Notes: generated by a model not told the origin, from the letters alone. A DNA stretch of 64,000 bases from Paeniglutamicibacter quisquiliarum (GCF_019084045.1 NZ_JAHRED010000005.1:186001-250000); one strand, 5' to 3'. Shown: positions 45,911 through 54,841, counted from the stretch's first letter. A program made the numbers and translations.

Positions 45911-46450
45911 ATGATTGTCCCGGGCCAGCACGAAGTCGCAGAGGGCGGCGTTCCGCGCCGGATCGATGCCTCCACGTTGCCACATTTTCGCGGCAGCCTG
46001 GGCCGATTTGCCACCGGGGTGGCGATTGTGACATTTGACGGACAAAGCAGGCGGCACGGCATCACGGTGAACTCGTTCACCTCGGTCTCCATGGACCCGC
46101 CCCTGGTGCTGGTCGCCATCGCCCGCTCCACCAGGGCCCACGACGAACTGGCCAACCGCGCCTTCACCGTGAACATCCTCGGCGCCGAGCAAAAGGACCT
46201 CGCCTTGCACTTCGCCGGGCGGCCCTCGCACGATCCCGCCTGGATCGAGGGTCCCACCGCCCCGCGCCTGGCGGGAGTGCTCGCCTACTTCTCCTGCACC
46301 CCGTGGGCCGCCTACGGCGGCGGGGACCACACGCTCTACCTGGGAGAGGTCCGGGACTTCAACTACCGCCGCGGAGACGCGCTCGCCTTCGCCAACTCGT
46401 CATTCACCACCATCCCCGAACGCCACCTGGGCGTCGAGGAGTTGCTCTAG
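45911..46450 (+). CDS. hpaC: Flavin reductase, 4-hydroxyphenylacetate 3-monooxygenase reductase component
   Basis: A 179-residue FMN-binding split-barrel protein of the HpaC/flavin reductase family, which supplies reduced FAD to HpaB. Typical segments are LGRFATGVAIVTF, GITVNSFTSVSMDPPLVLVAIAR, FTVNILGAEQKDLALHFAG and the final GDALAFANSSFTTI. The ATG at 45911 has AGGGGC nearby. It is directly upstream of hpaB (50 bp). Confidence 0.88.
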   Translation: MIVPGQHEVAEGGVPRRIDASTLPHFRGSLGRFATGVAIVTFDGQSRRHGITVNSFTSVSMDPPLVLVAIARSTRAHDELANRAFTVNILGAEQKDLALHFAGRPSHDPAWIEGPTAPRLAGVLAYFSCTPWAAYGGGDHTLYLGEVRDFNYRRGDALAFANSSFTTIPERHLGVEELL

Positions 46451-46500
46451 GTCCGAGACCGCAACCGAACAAGCGCCACCACTCAAGAGGGGTATTCACG

Positions 46501-47952
46501 ATGGGCATCCGAACCGGGGCACAGTTCCTAGCCAAGCTGGACGCGATGCGCCCGCACCTGGTCATCGACGGGGAGGTGGTCTCCGGGAATCTCACCCGGC
46601 ACCCCGCGTTCAGGCAGCTCGCGCTCACCTACGCCAAGCTCTACGACATGCAGCACGACCCTGTGCACCGCGAGGCGCTGACCTATGTCTCCCCGACGTC
46701 GGGGGAACTGGTCAATGCCTCCTTCCTGGTGCCGCGCACCGTGCAGGATCTGGCCCGGCGGCGTGCCGCGACGACCACGTGGGCCGAGTATTCCAACGGC
46801 TTCCTGGGGCGGACGGCCGACTACATGAACTCCGCACTTACAGCTCTGGCCACCGCCAAGACGTTTTTCGGCCAGGCGGACCCGGTGTTCGGGGAGCGCA
46901 TCGAGGCCTACTACGAGTTCGCGCGGGAGAACGACCTGCTGGCCACGCACACCCTGATCCCGCCGCAGGTGAACCGCTCGGTCTCCGGTTCCGAGCAGAT
47001 GGGCGGACAGCTCACCGCCCGCATCGTCGAGGAGCGCGCCGACGGCATTGTGCTCCGTGGCGCCCGCATGCTGGCCACCGTCGCCCCGATTGCCGACGAG
47101 TTGCTGGTCTTCCCCTCCACGGTGCTGCGCGGAACCCCCGACGACGCCCCCTATTCCTTCGCCGTGGCCGTGCCCAACGACGCGCCGGGGCTGCGTTACC
47201 TCTGCCGCACGGGGCTGCACAACGGTGGGAACACGCACGACGAGCCGCTTGCCGCCCGCTTCGACGAGATCGACGCGGTGGTGGTGTTCGACGACGTGTT
47301 CATCCCCAACGAACGCATCTTCATGCTCGGGCGCCCCGAACTCTGCAATGCCTGGTACACCGAGACGGGTGCCGGGGCGCTGATGACCCACCAGGTCGTC
47401 ACGCGCACCGTCGCCAAGTCCGAGTTCTACCTGGGGCTGGCCTCGGAGATCGCCGGCGCCATCGGCATCGACGGATTCGCGCACATCCAGGAGGACCTGG
47501 CGGAGCTGATCCGCAATGTGGAGATCGGCAAGGCGTTGGTCGTCGCCGCCGAGGTGCAGGCGGCCCCCAGCGCCGACGGGGTGCTGCTGCCGCACTGGGC
47601 AACGCTGAACGCGGCGCGCAACTGGTACCCGAAGATCTCCCAGCGCTTCCCGGAGATCATCCGGAAGTTCTGCGCCTCGGGCCTGATGGCGCTGCCCGGC
47701 CAGGCGGACCTGGAGGTGGCGGGCGATGACATCGCCACGTACCTGCAGGGCAAGTCCCTGACCGGGCCCGAGCGCATCCGGTTGTTCAAGCTGGCCTACG
47801 ACGCCTCGATCACCGGGTTCTCCGGCCGCCAGGCCCTCTACGAGTACTTTTTCTTCGGCGATCCCGTGCGCATGGCCGGGGCGATGGTCAACGGCTACGA
47901 CCGCGAGCCGGTGCGTGCCCGGGTGCGCGAATTCCTGGCGCGGGAGGATTGA
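46501..47952 (+). CDS. hpaB: 4-Hydroxyphenylacetate 3-monooxygenase, oxygenase component
   Basis: A 483-residue FADH2-dependent oxygenase that would hydroxylate 4-hydroxyphenylacetate to 3,4-dihydroxyphenylacetate (homoprotocatechuate). The acyl-CoA-dehydrogenase-like fold of the HpaB family is shown by LATHTLIPPQVNRS, RGARMLATVAPIADELLVFPS, FDEIDAVVVFDDVFIPNERIF and the C-terminal segment with FSGRQALYEYFFFGDPVRM. AAGAGGGG lies upstream of the ATG. Closely related oxygenases accept chlorophenols or p-hydroxybenzoate-like substrates; the hpaD/hpaE genes 7 kb away favour 4-hydroxyphenylacetate. Confidence 0.9.
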   Translation: MGIRTGAQFLAKLDAMRPHLVIDGEVVSGNLTRHPAFRQLALTYAKLYDMQHDPVHREALTYVSPTSGELVNASFLVPRTVQDLARRRAATTTWAEYSNGFLGRTADYMNSALTALATAKTFFGQADPVFGERIEAYYEFARENDLLATHTLIPPQVNRSVSGSEQMGGQLTARIVEERADGIVLRGARMLATVAPIADELLVFPSTVLRGTPDDAPYSFAVAVPNDAPGLRYLCRTGLHNGGNTHDEPLAARFDEIDAVVVFDDVFIPNERIFMLGRPELCNAWYTETGAGALMTHQVVTRTVAKSEFYLGLASEIAGAIGIDGFAHIQEDLAELIRNVEIGKALVVAAEVQAAPSADGVLLPHWATLNAARNWYPKISQRFPEIIRKFCASGLMALPGQADLEVAGDDIATYLQGKSLTGPERIRLFKLAYDASITGFSGRQALYEYFFFGDPVRMAGAMVNGYDREPVRARVREFLARED

Positions 47953-48073
47953 GGGGCGCCGCCCCAAGCGCGCGGCGCCGGTGGCGGGCGTTCCCGGCCA
48001 CATGCGGGGAAATGCCGGTCGCCCGCAGACGTGAGCCAACTCACGGGCATGGGTTATCATTGTCAAAGCACTT

Positions 48074-48093
48074 TACCGTCCGAACGGTCGGTA
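48074..48093. promoter_or_regulatory. TetR-type operator before the MHS transporter
   Basis: TACCGTCCGAACGGTCGGTA is an imperfect 20-bp palindrome (TACCG-n-CCGnnCGG-n-CGGTA) located 54 bp before the transporter ATG. The shape is that of TetR-family sites such as those of phenylacetate regulators. No tetR gene lies in the window. Confidence 0.5.
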
Positions 48094-48146
48094 TGACGTG
48101 CCGACACTCGTCCACCGCGCGAAGCGCCGAACGCTGGAGTTCTCCC

Positions 48147-49517
48147 ATGGCTTCCTTACCCCTGGCCGCAAGCAGCAAACGTTCCGAGGAACGCCGCGTG
48201 CTTGCCGGCACCCTGGTTGGCACCACCATCGAGTGGTATGACTTCTTCATCTTTGCCCAGCTCACGGCAACGCTGCTGACCCCGCTCTTCCTGGCGCCGT
48301 TGGGGCAGTCCAACCCCGGATTGGCCCAGATCCTGGCCTTCGCCATGATCGGCATCTCCTTCCTCTTCCGCCCGCTGGGCGCCATCGTCGCCGGCCACCT
48401 GGGTGACAAGTACGGACGCAAGCGCGTGCTGGTTGCCACCCTGATCCTGATGGGCGCGGCCACCGCACTGATCGGCCTGCTGCCCACCTACGCCTCCATC
48501 GGATTGTGGGCACCGATCCTGCTGGTGCTGCTGCGCATCATCCAGGGCTTCTCCGCCGGCGGGGAATGGGGCGGCGCGGCCCTGATGGCCGTGGAGCACG
48601 CCCCGGAAAACAAGCGCGGCTACTTCGGCGCCTACCCGCAGATCGGCGTCCCGATCGGCATGATCATCGCCACCGGCATGCTCTACCTGCTGCGCACCTC
48701 GATGACCCCGGAGCAGTTCGGCACCTGGGGCTGGCGCATCCCGTTCCTGCTCTCGGTGGTGCTGATCGTGGTCGGCTACCTGATCCGCAAGGCCGTGGAG
48801 GAATCCCCGATCTTCAAGCAGCTCGCGCTGCGCAAGGCCTCCGAGCACACCCCGCTGAAGCAGCTCTTCCAGACCAACACCAAGGAGGTCATCCAGGCCG
48901 CGCTGATCTTCATCTCCAACAACGCCGCCGGCTACCTGGTCATCGCGTTCTTCATCGCCTACACCACCAAGGTGGTCGGCATGCCGGCGGCACCGGTGCT
49001 CCTGGCCACCACCATCGGCTCGGTCGGCTGGCTGATCTTCACCCTGGTCGGCGGCTGGCTCTCGGACCACCTGGGGCGGCGCAACACCTTCCTGATCGGC
49101 TACGGCATCGTCTTTGTCTGGATGATCCCGATGTTCCTGATCATCGACACCGGCAGCGTCTTCCTCTACGGCGTCTCGATCTTCATCCTGACCATCGGCC
49201 TGGGCCTGTCCTACGGGCCGCAGTCGGCCATGTACGCCGAGATGTTCCCGGCGCACATCCGCTACTCGGGCATCTCGATCGGCTACGCCCTGGGCGCGAT
49301 CCTGGGCGGCGCCTTCGCCTCCACCGTCGCCGAGATCCTGCTCCAGCGCACCGGCTGGTCCGGTTCCATCGCCATCTACATCATGGTGCTGACCCTCATC
49401 TCGATGGCGGCAGTCATCTGGGTCGGCGAGACCAAGGGCAACAACCTGCACGTCGAGGACGTGGACCCGGACCTGCAGGCAGCCCACGACGCGAAGCACG
49501 GCGGCCGGCACGCCTAG
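48147..49517 (+). CDS. MHS family MFS transporter
   Basis: A 456-residue metabolite:H+ symporter of the MFS superfamily (shikimate/alpha-ketoglutarate/proline-type). The signature is GTTIEWYDFFIFAQ near the N-terminus, then GHLGDKYGRKRVLV (motif A) and GGEWGGAALMAVEHAPENKRGYFGAYPQIGVPIG, with about 12 helices. GGAG lies 8-11 nt before the ATG. It follows hpaCB, so it probably imports 4-hydroxyphenylacetate or a related aromatic acid; a TetR-type palindrome lies in its promoter. It is followed by a strong terminator. Confidence 0.9.
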   Translation: MASLPLAASSKRSEERRVLAGTLVGTTIEWYDFFIFAQLTATLLTPLFLAPLGQSNPGLAQILAFAMIGISFLFRPLGAIVAGHLGDKYGRKRVLVATLILMGAATALIGLLPTYASIGLWAPILLVLLRIIQGFSAGGEWGGAALMAVEHAPENKRGYFGAYPQIGVPIGMIIATGMLYLLRTSMTPEQFGTWGWRIPFLLSVVLIVVGYLIRKAVEESPIFKQLALRKASEHTPLKQLFQTNTKEVIQAALIFISNNAAGYLVIAFFIAYTTKVVGMPAAPVLLATTIGSVGWLIFTLVGGWLSDHLGRRNTFLIGYGIVFVWMIPMFLIIDTGSVFLYGVSIFILTIGLGLSYGPQSAMYAEMFPAHIRYSGISIGYALGAILGGAFASTVAEILLQRTGWSGSIAIYIMVLTLISMAAVIWVGETKGNNLHVEDVDPDLQAAHDAKHGGRHA

Positions 49518-49547
49518 CAAAAAATCCCGGCGCACCGCATGAAAGAA

Positions 49548-49606
49548 GGGCCTGCCGGTTCCGTTTCCCCGCAGCGGGGGAGCGGGACCGGCGGGCCCAC
49601 TTTTTT
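49548..49606 (+). terminator. Rho-independent terminator of the MHS gene
   Basis: A 23-bp stem with a few G-U pairs (49548-49570 with 49576-49598), loop GCAGC and T6 at 49601-49606. Confidence 0.92.
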
Positions 49607-49641
49607 GGTCCTGGCGGCGGGTGAAGGCCCGCAGGTTGCAC

Positions 49642-50310
49642 CTAGCGGCGGGGGACCAGGGCGAGGATCTCGTAGTCGGCGAGTGAGTCGAAGCGCGAGT
49701 AGAAGGCGCTGACGGTGTGGAACACCCTGGGGGTGATGGCGCAGAGAACCTCGTCGACCAGCGGCTCGATCTGCTTGAGGGCCACCGCAGGGGCCACCGG
49801 AACGGCCACCACGATGCGCCCGGCGCCGGCCCCGCGCATCAATTCCACGGCGGCCAGCATGGTCGCCCCGCTGGCGACCCCTTCGTCGACCAGGATGACG
49901 GTGCGGCCGGCGACCGGCAGGACCCTCTCGCCCACGAGCAGAGCCCGCAGCTCGTCCAGCTCCCGCCGCGCGGCGGTCTCCACCGCGTCGAGGGTTTCCC
50001 GCTCGAAGCGCAACTGCGCCGAATCCCAGACCCCCTCGATGTACTTCAGGGAGGTGTGCTCCCCGTAGGCCGCCAGCGCCGCGAAGGCGATGTCGGTGCG
50101 TTCGGGCATCACCAGCCGGCGCACGGCCAGCGCGTCCAGCTCAAGGCCCAGCCGCGCCGCGATCTCCGCCGCCACCGGGATCCCGCCGCGCAACAGGCCG
50201 AGCACCAACGCGTTGGGATCGTGGGCGTACTTCTGCAGGTCGGTCGCCAGGAATTCGCCCGCGGCCGTGCGGTCCGAGAAGCGGGTGGGGGCGATGTGTT
50301 CGGGTGTCAT
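49642..50310 (-). CDS. Phosphoribosyltransferase family protein (copy 1)
   Basis: A 222-residue PRTase-fold protein. The PRPP loop is VILVDEGVASGATMLAAV and the N-terminal LGLLRGGIPVAAEIAARLGLELDALAVRRL is typical of the group. Substrate is unknown; such proteins are common in actinobacteria, often paired with dormancy or purine genes. A paralogue lies at 53292-53987 on the same strand. The start ATG at 50310 is preferred over an upstream ATG at 50391 that would add a poorly conserved extension. Confidence 0.86.
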   Translation of the reverse strand: MTPEHIAPTRFSDRTAAGEFLATDLQKYAHDPNALVLGLLRGGIPVAAEIAARLGLELDALAVRRLVMPERTDIAFAALAAYGEHTSLKYIEGVWDSAQLRFERETLDAVETAARRELDELRALLVGERVLPVAGRTVILVDEGVASGATMLAAVELMRGAGAGRIVVAVPVAPAVALKQIEPLVDEVLCAITPRVFHTVSAFYSRFDSLADYEILALVPRR

Positions 50311-50398
50311 GTTCCCAAGTCTGCACCAGCGCGCGGCGGCTTGGGGCCCCAGCCACGATCCCGCGCCACTTTGCGGGCCAAAAGCGCACAATTGCGGC

Positions 50399-50404
50399 TA
50401 CCAT
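50399..50404 (+). promoter_or_regulatory. -10 box of the META-domain lipoprotein gene
   Basis: TACCAT ends 6 nt before the ATG at 50411. Confidence 0.4.
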
Positions 50405-50410
50405 GTGGGC

Positions 50411-50905
50411 ATGAAGCGAGCTGCAGCCCTGGTCCTGGTTTCGGCGATGGCGCTGGCCGCATGCGCCCCGGGCCCGGGTGCGCCGGGCAGCGAATCCGCC
50501 CGCCCGGAAATGCACGGCCCCACCACCGGAAGCGGTGCCCCGCCGGGCTCTGCCTCCGCTGTCCCGCCGGAGGCCACCTCCGGCCCGGTACCCAGCGCAA
50601 CCGATGCCGGGGCGAGGCTCATCGGCCAATGGGGCGGGGCCACCGAGGGATCCCCGGTGCTGTGGTTCGCGGACGGTGGACGCTTCAACGGGCACGACGG
50701 GTGCAACTCGCTCAGCGGCAGCTGGGCGCAGTCCGGGCAGGGATTCGCGCTGCGCGACGTGGCCATGACGTTGATCGGCTGCCCGGGTATGGACACCTGG
50801 CTCTCGCGCGGAGCCTTCGTCACGGTGGACGGCCAGACGCTGAGGGTCGCGGACCAGGACGGCAAGAACATCGGAACGTTGCCGCGCCTGAACGTGGCCG
50901 GCTGA
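50411..50905 (+). CDS. META-domain lipoprotein (HslJ-like)
   Basis: A 164-residue exported lipoprotein: signal peptide MKRAAALVLVSAMALAAC with the lipobox LAAC (Cys 18), a Pro/Ser/Gly-rich linker (about 20-70), then a META-like domain with FADGGRFNGHDGCNSLSGSW and VAMTLIGCPGMD. The two Cys probably form a disulfide. Function of META proteins is unclear; roles in stress or surface attachment have been suggested. It converges with the ABC-F gene 53 bp away. Confidence 0.83.
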   Translation: MKRAAALVLVSAMALAACAPGPGAPGSESARPEMHGPTTGSGAPPGSASAVPPEATSGPVPSATDAGARLIGQWGGATEGSPVLWFADGGRFNGHDGCNSLSGSWAQSGQGFALRDVAMTLIGCPGMDTWLSRGAFVTVDGQTLRVADQDGKNIGTLPRLNVAG

Positions 50906-50958
50906 TTCGGGCAACGGGAAATGGGCCCGGACCCGGGCCCTGCAACCGAACCTTCGCG

Positions 50959-52587
50959 CTATTCCACGAGCATCCCCTGCTCCAGGTGGATCCGCCGCCC
51001 GGGGAACCCGGCTCGCAGCGCCCTGTCGTGGCTCACCACCACGACGGTGCCCCCGAAGGAGTCCAGCGCCCGTTCCAGGTCATCGCCCAGGGCCGGGGAC
51101 AGGTGGTTGGTGGGTTCGTCCAGCAAAAGCAGTGACGCCGGCCTGGCGAACAGCCGCGCCACATCGAGCCTGCGCCGCTGCCCCAGCGACATCTCCGACA
51201 TGCGCAGGGTCAGTTCCTCCGGCCGGAAAAGCCCCAGGGACAGCAGCTGCCCCAGGTCCTCGGCGAGCTCCCGGCCCGAGCCGAAGCAGAAACCCTGGGC
51301 CGCCATCCAGTGCCCGGGCCAGTCGGCGGGTTCCTGGCGCAGGTATCCCACCGGCCGGCCGACGCGGCAGGTGCCGGACGGGGGAGTCAGGACCCCCGCG
51401 ATGACGTCCAGCAACGTCGACTTGCCGGCGCCGTTGGGCCCGGTGAGCAGGACCCGTTCACCAGGTTTCAGCAGCAGGTGGCCGATGGCAAGGCGCCCCG
51501 GAACGTGCACGCCGACGAGCTCGACCGCAGCCGCCGAGTCTTCGGCCCCGGAATCTGCCGCGGGACCCGGGGTGAAGCGCAGCGGCTCGAGCGGCGGCTG
51601 CGCCTCATTTGCCCGCAACTCCGCCAGGCGCGTGTTGGCCCGGCGCAACGCGGCGGAGGACCCGTGCGAGCGGTCGCGCGCGCGAAACGCACCGTGGCCG
51701 AATCCGGGTTTCTCCGTCTTCCGGGGGATCTTGGCCACCGCGCCTTCGGAACGTCCGGCCATGCGGGCTGCCTGTTCCAGTTTGTCCTGCCATTGTTCCC
51801 GGGCCAGGATGACGGCCCGGCGCTGTGCTGCCTTGGCCCGCAGGTAGCCGTCGTAGCCATCCGCGTGGCGGGTGGGAACGCCGCGGTCCAGCTCGAGGAT
51901 CGCATCCGAGACCCGCTCGAGGAACAAGCGGTCGTGCGTGCAGAACACTACGGTTCCGCGGTGGGTAGCCAGCCGGTGCTCCAGCCATTCCAGGCCGGCG
52001 GTGTCAAGGTTGTTGGTGGGTTCGTCGAGCAGCAGCACCTCCGGGTTCGCCGCCAGCGTGGCCGCCAGCGCCAGCCTGGACCGCTCCCCGCCGGACAGCG
52101 TGTCGAAGCGCCGCCCGCCCGCGATGCCGCCGATGCCGAGCCGGTGCGCCGAGGCGGCCAGGCGCTGCCGTGCCCCGGCGCCGTCCCGGGACTCCTGGAG
52201 ATCCGTCAGGCGCCCGTATTCCGCCAGTGCCCGGGGCAGCTGGGACTCGGAGGCGAGGGCCAGCCGCGCGGCCGCGGCCTCGATCCGCGATTCAAGGTCC
52301 CTGAGCCAGGCCAGGGCATGGTCCAGGAAGTCAGCGACGGTCCACCCCGGTTCGGATGAGGGCTGTTGCGCCAGGTAGCCGAATCCTCCTGCAGCGTGGC
52401 GGGTGGCGGTTCCGGCGTCCGGGGCCAGGTCGGCCGCGAGCAGCCGCAGCAGGGTGCTCTTGCCGGCGCCGTTTTCGCCAATGATCCCCAGCCGCTCGCC
52501 GGGACGCACCGAGAAGTCGAGGTCGCGGAACACCGGGTGCCCGGCATGGGAAAAGGTGAGGCCGTGAAGGGATAGTTGGGTTCGCAT
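50959..52587 (-). CDS. ABC-F family ATPase
   Basis: A 542-residue soluble protein with two ATPase domains and no membrane segment, of the ABC-F class that acts on ribosomes. Domain 1 has GENGAGKST, DTLSGGERSRLALAATLA and LLLDEPTNNLD; the linker (about 245-320) is rich in Lys/Arg/Ala; domain 2 has GPNGAGKST, MSLGQRRRLDVARL and LLLDEPTNHLS. The second signature MSLGQ is the variant seen in antibiotic-resistance ABC-F proteins, so target protection (macrolide, lincosamide or pleuromutilin) is plausible but unproven. ATG 52587 lacks a good ribosome binding site; the frame is open for 57 more codons to an ATG at 52758 with a promoter right before it. Confidence 0.88.
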   Translation of the reverse strand: MRTQLSLHGLTFSHAGHPVFRDLDFSVRPGERLGIIGENGAGKSTLLRLLAADLAPDAGTATRHAAGGFGYLAQQPSSEPGWTVADFLDHALAWLRDLESRIEAAAARLALASESQLPRALAEYGRLTDLQESRDGAGARQRLAASAHRLGIGGIAGGRRFDTLSGGERSRLALAATLAANPEVLLLDEPTNNLDTAGLEWLEHRLATHRGTVVFCTHDRLFLERVSDAILELDRGVPTRHADGYDGYLRAKAAQRRAVILAREQWQDKLEQAARMAGRSEGAVAKIPRKTEKPGFGHGAFRARDRSHGSSAALRRANTRLAELRANEAQPPLEPLRFTPGPAADSGAEDSAAAVELVGVHVPGRLAIGHLLLKPGERVLLTGPNGAGKSTLLDVIAGVLTPPSGTCRVGRPVGYLRQEPADWPGHWMAAQGFCFGSGRELAEDLGQLLSLGLFRPEELTLRMSEMSLGQRRRLDVARLFARPASLLLLDEPTNHLSPALGDDLERALDSFGGTVVVVSHDRALRAGFPGRRIHLEQGMLVE

Positions 52588-52764
52588 GGGCCATGTCTCG
52601 TGTTTTCCGCGCGATGCCCGGCTGCCGGCGGGCAGGCGGGGCCGCGCTCGCTGTAATCGTGAACGGTGGATCGCGCTGTCCACGGACCCCCGGGGGGCGG
52701 ACACACGCGGGACTGCGGCGGACCGAACGCACCTGCGGGGGTGCGAACGATCGGGCATCACCGG

Positions 52765-52793
52765 ATTACAGGTAGAAAGACAACATGGGCCAA
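52765..52793 (-). promoter_or_regulatory. Promoter of the ABC-F gene
   Basis: On the minus strand TTGGCC (52793-52788), 17 bp, TGTAAT (52770-52765). The -10 ends 6 nt before an ATG (52758) that opens a 57-codon in-frame extension of the ABC-F protein. Confidence 0.5.
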
Positions 52794-52875
52794 AGATAAC
52801 AACGAGGACGGGGTGTTGTCGAGGAGCATGCGGGGATTGCCGGGGCTAGGCCCGACGACGGCCGCATCAACGGGG

Positions 52876-53136
52876 CTAGGCCCGGCGCTGGCGGATGACA
52901 CCGCAGGTCCCGGCCACCACCACGGCGCCCAGGATGGACGGCACCCAGGTGCGCAGGTTCAGGAATTCGCCGATTCCGGTGCCGAAGGCCATGGCGGCCA
53001 GCCAGCCGCCGGCCACGGCACCGAGGACCCCCAGGAGCAGGGCGGCCGTCCAGCCGTGGTGGGCGCGGCCCGGCATAATGTTCTTGAACAGGGCGCCGAC
53101 GATGAGCCCCAGGACGATCCAGCCAAGCAACCCCAT
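52876..53136 (-). CDS. GlsB/YeaQ/YmgE family membrane protein
   Basis: An 86-residue protein with three hydrophobic helices (GWIVLGLIVGALFKNIM, WTAALLLGVLGAVAGGWLAAMAFG, WVPSILGAVVVAGTCGVI) and the family's GRAHHGW-type loop (PGR...G). This family is linked to general or envelope stress. A 14-bp direct repeat CGGGGCTAGGCCCG occurs at 52841-52854 and 52871-52884, the second overlapping its stop codon. It is monocistronic. Confidence 0.85.
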   Translation of the reverse strand: MGLLGWIVLGLIVGALFKNIMPGRAHHGWTAALLLGVLGAVAGGWLAAMAFGTGIGEFLNLRTWVPSILGAVVVAGTCGVIRQRRA

Positions 53137-53291
53137 CGAGTTCCCCTTCGATGCAGCGGATACCCGGGCCCGCGGCCGGTGGCTCCGGCCGGCGAGTGTG
53201 CCCCGGTGGGCAACAACCTACGACGTGTTCGCACCGGAGGCAATGAACTTGCAGCGCGGGCCGCGGGGCGTCGGCGGGATGCCGGGACCGG

Positions 53292-53987
53292 CTAGTTGGA
53301 CTCCCGGGCGTCGTGCTGCCCGCGCGCCTCGCGGGCCTCGAGCAGCAGCCGTTCCACGGCGTCCTCGTCGACCTGCCAAAAATCCTCGTAGTGGGATCCC
53401 ACCGCGGAAAACTCCCGCGGCGCCAGCAGGCAAACGACCGAAGAGGCACCGGCCATGGAACGGGCCAGGACGCGCGGCGCGACGGGCACCGCGACGATGA
53501 CCTCCTGCGCCCCGCACTGCGCCGCCACGTCCACGGCGGCATGCATGGTGGCACCGGTGGCCAACCCGTCGTCGCACAACACCACCTTCGCCCCGGTGAT
53601 GTCGGGCGCGTAGTCGGCGAAGCGCCGGGCGAGCCGATCCAGTTCCGCGGTGGCGCGGGATTCCACCTCCTCCAGCACTGCCTTCGCGCGGGAACCGAGC
53701 ACATGCTGGTGGACGGTGCGCACCAGGTAGCGGCCCCGGCACGAGCGGTAGGAGGCGACGGCCCCGAAGGCGACCTCCTCCTGTTGCGGCACGCCCAGCT
53801 TGCGCACGGCCAACGCGCCGAGCGGGGCGCCCAGCCTTGCGGCCAGCGCCGCCGCGACGGGGATACCGCCGCGCAGCAGGCCCAGCACGATGCTCCCGGA
53901 ACCCATCCCGCGCTCCACCAGGTGCTCTCCCAACAGCGCCCCGGCCTGGCCCCTGTCCCGGAACTGCGGTCCTGCTTGCCTGTCCAT
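53292..53987 (-). CDS. Phosphoribosyltransferase family protein (copy 2)
   Basis: A 231-residue PRTase-fold protein with PRPP loop VVLCDDGLATGATMHAAV and LGLLRGGIPVAAALAARLGAPLGALAVRKL, closely patterned on copy 1 at 49642-50310. The first 25 residues differ. The two may be ancient paralogues with separate substrates. The ATG at 53987 is preferred to an upstream start at 54095 because the extension is poor and lacks conservation with copy 1. Confidence 0.85.
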   Translation of the reverse strand: MDRQAGPQFRDRGQAGALLGEHLVERGMGSGSIVLGLLRGGIPVAAALAARLGAPLGALAVRKLGVPQQEEVAFGAVASYRSCRGRYLVRTVHQHVLGSRAKAVLEEVESRATAELDRLARRFADYAPDITGAKVVLCDDGLATGATMHAAVDVAAQCGAQEVIVAVPVAPRVLARSMAGASSVVCLLAPREFSAVGSHYEDFWQVDEDAVERLLLEAREARGQHDARESN

Positions 53988-54152
53988 GTATCCAGTGTGC
54001 TCGGGTTCGGGGCGGGAGTGAAGACCAATGCCGCCCGGGGCCGCGGATGCCTGCCCGGTGACTTCGCCCCGGTCCGGGAGTACCGTGGGATCCACGCTTC
54101 ACGCGGTCCCGCCCCCGCCCGGGGCACCAACCACGCGCACGAGGGGAACACC

Positions 54153-54713
54153 ATGTCCAGGCTGATCTACGCGTTTCTCGCATCCTTGGACGGCTACATC
54201 GCCGACGAGGACGGGGCATTCGACTGGGCCTATCCGGGTGAGGAGGTGCTCGACTTCATCAACGCCACCGAGCGCGGGGTCGGCACCTACCTGTACGGGC
54301 GCACCATGTACGAGATGATGACCGGCTGGGAGAACGACCCGGCCCTGACCGCGGATTCGCCCGGGAACGCCGAGTTCGCCCGGATCTGGCAGGCGGCCGA
54401 CAAGGTCGTCTTCTCCAGCACGCTGGAGGCCGTGTCCACCAGGCGCACCCGGATCGAGCGCAGCTTCGACCCCGAACCGGTCCGCTCCCTCAAGTCGTCG
54501 GCGGGCCTGGACCTGAACATCTCCGGTGCCCGGGTGGCGGCGGAGGCCTGGCGGGCGAACCTGATCGACGAGTGCCAGGTGTATGTCGCACCGATGCTCG
54601 TCGGCGGCGGCAAGCGGATGTTCCCCGAGGGCATCCGCCATTCCCTGGAGCTGCTCGAGGAGCGGCGCTTCGAAAACGGCATGGTCTTCCTGCGGTACTC
54701 CGTGGGGCACTGA
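54153..54713 (+). CDS. Dihydrofolate reductase family protein (RibD C-terminal-like)
   Basis: A 186-residue NADPH-dependent reductase-fold protein: LIYAFLASLDGYIADEDGAFDW (N-terminal), GTYLYGRTMYEMM, DLNISGARVAAEAWRANLIDECQVYVAPMLVGGGKRMF. These proteins resemble the reductase half of RibD and YyaP but their substrates are mostly unknown. GAGGGG precedes the ATG. It converges with hpaD and ends at a long hairpin. Confidence 0.88.
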   Translation: MSRLIYAFLASLDGYIADEDGAFDWAYPGEEVLDFINATERGVGTYLYGRTMYEMMTGWENDPALTADSPGNAEFARIWQAADKVVFSSTLEAVSTRRTRIERSFDPEPVRSLKSSAGLDLNISGARVAAEAWRANLIDECQVYVAPMLVGGGKRMFPEGIRHSLELLEERRFENGMVFLRYSVGH

Positions 54714-54789
54714 CCCGGGCCTCACCCCGGCCCCCGGCCCCCGGCCATCGGCGGGCAAAGGAAAAGGCCGAAGGGCAGGAAAAACGGAA

Positions 54790-54841
54790 GGGCCGGTGTC
54801 CGTGCGCACCATCGGATGATGATGCGCGCGGACACCGGCCC
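54790..54841 (-). terminator. Terminator of the hpaD operon
   Basis: A 19-bp near-perfect stem (54790-54808 with 54823-54841). On the minus strand T5 (54784-54780) follows five bases later. It separates hpaD from the convergent RibD-like gene. Confidence 0.75.
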
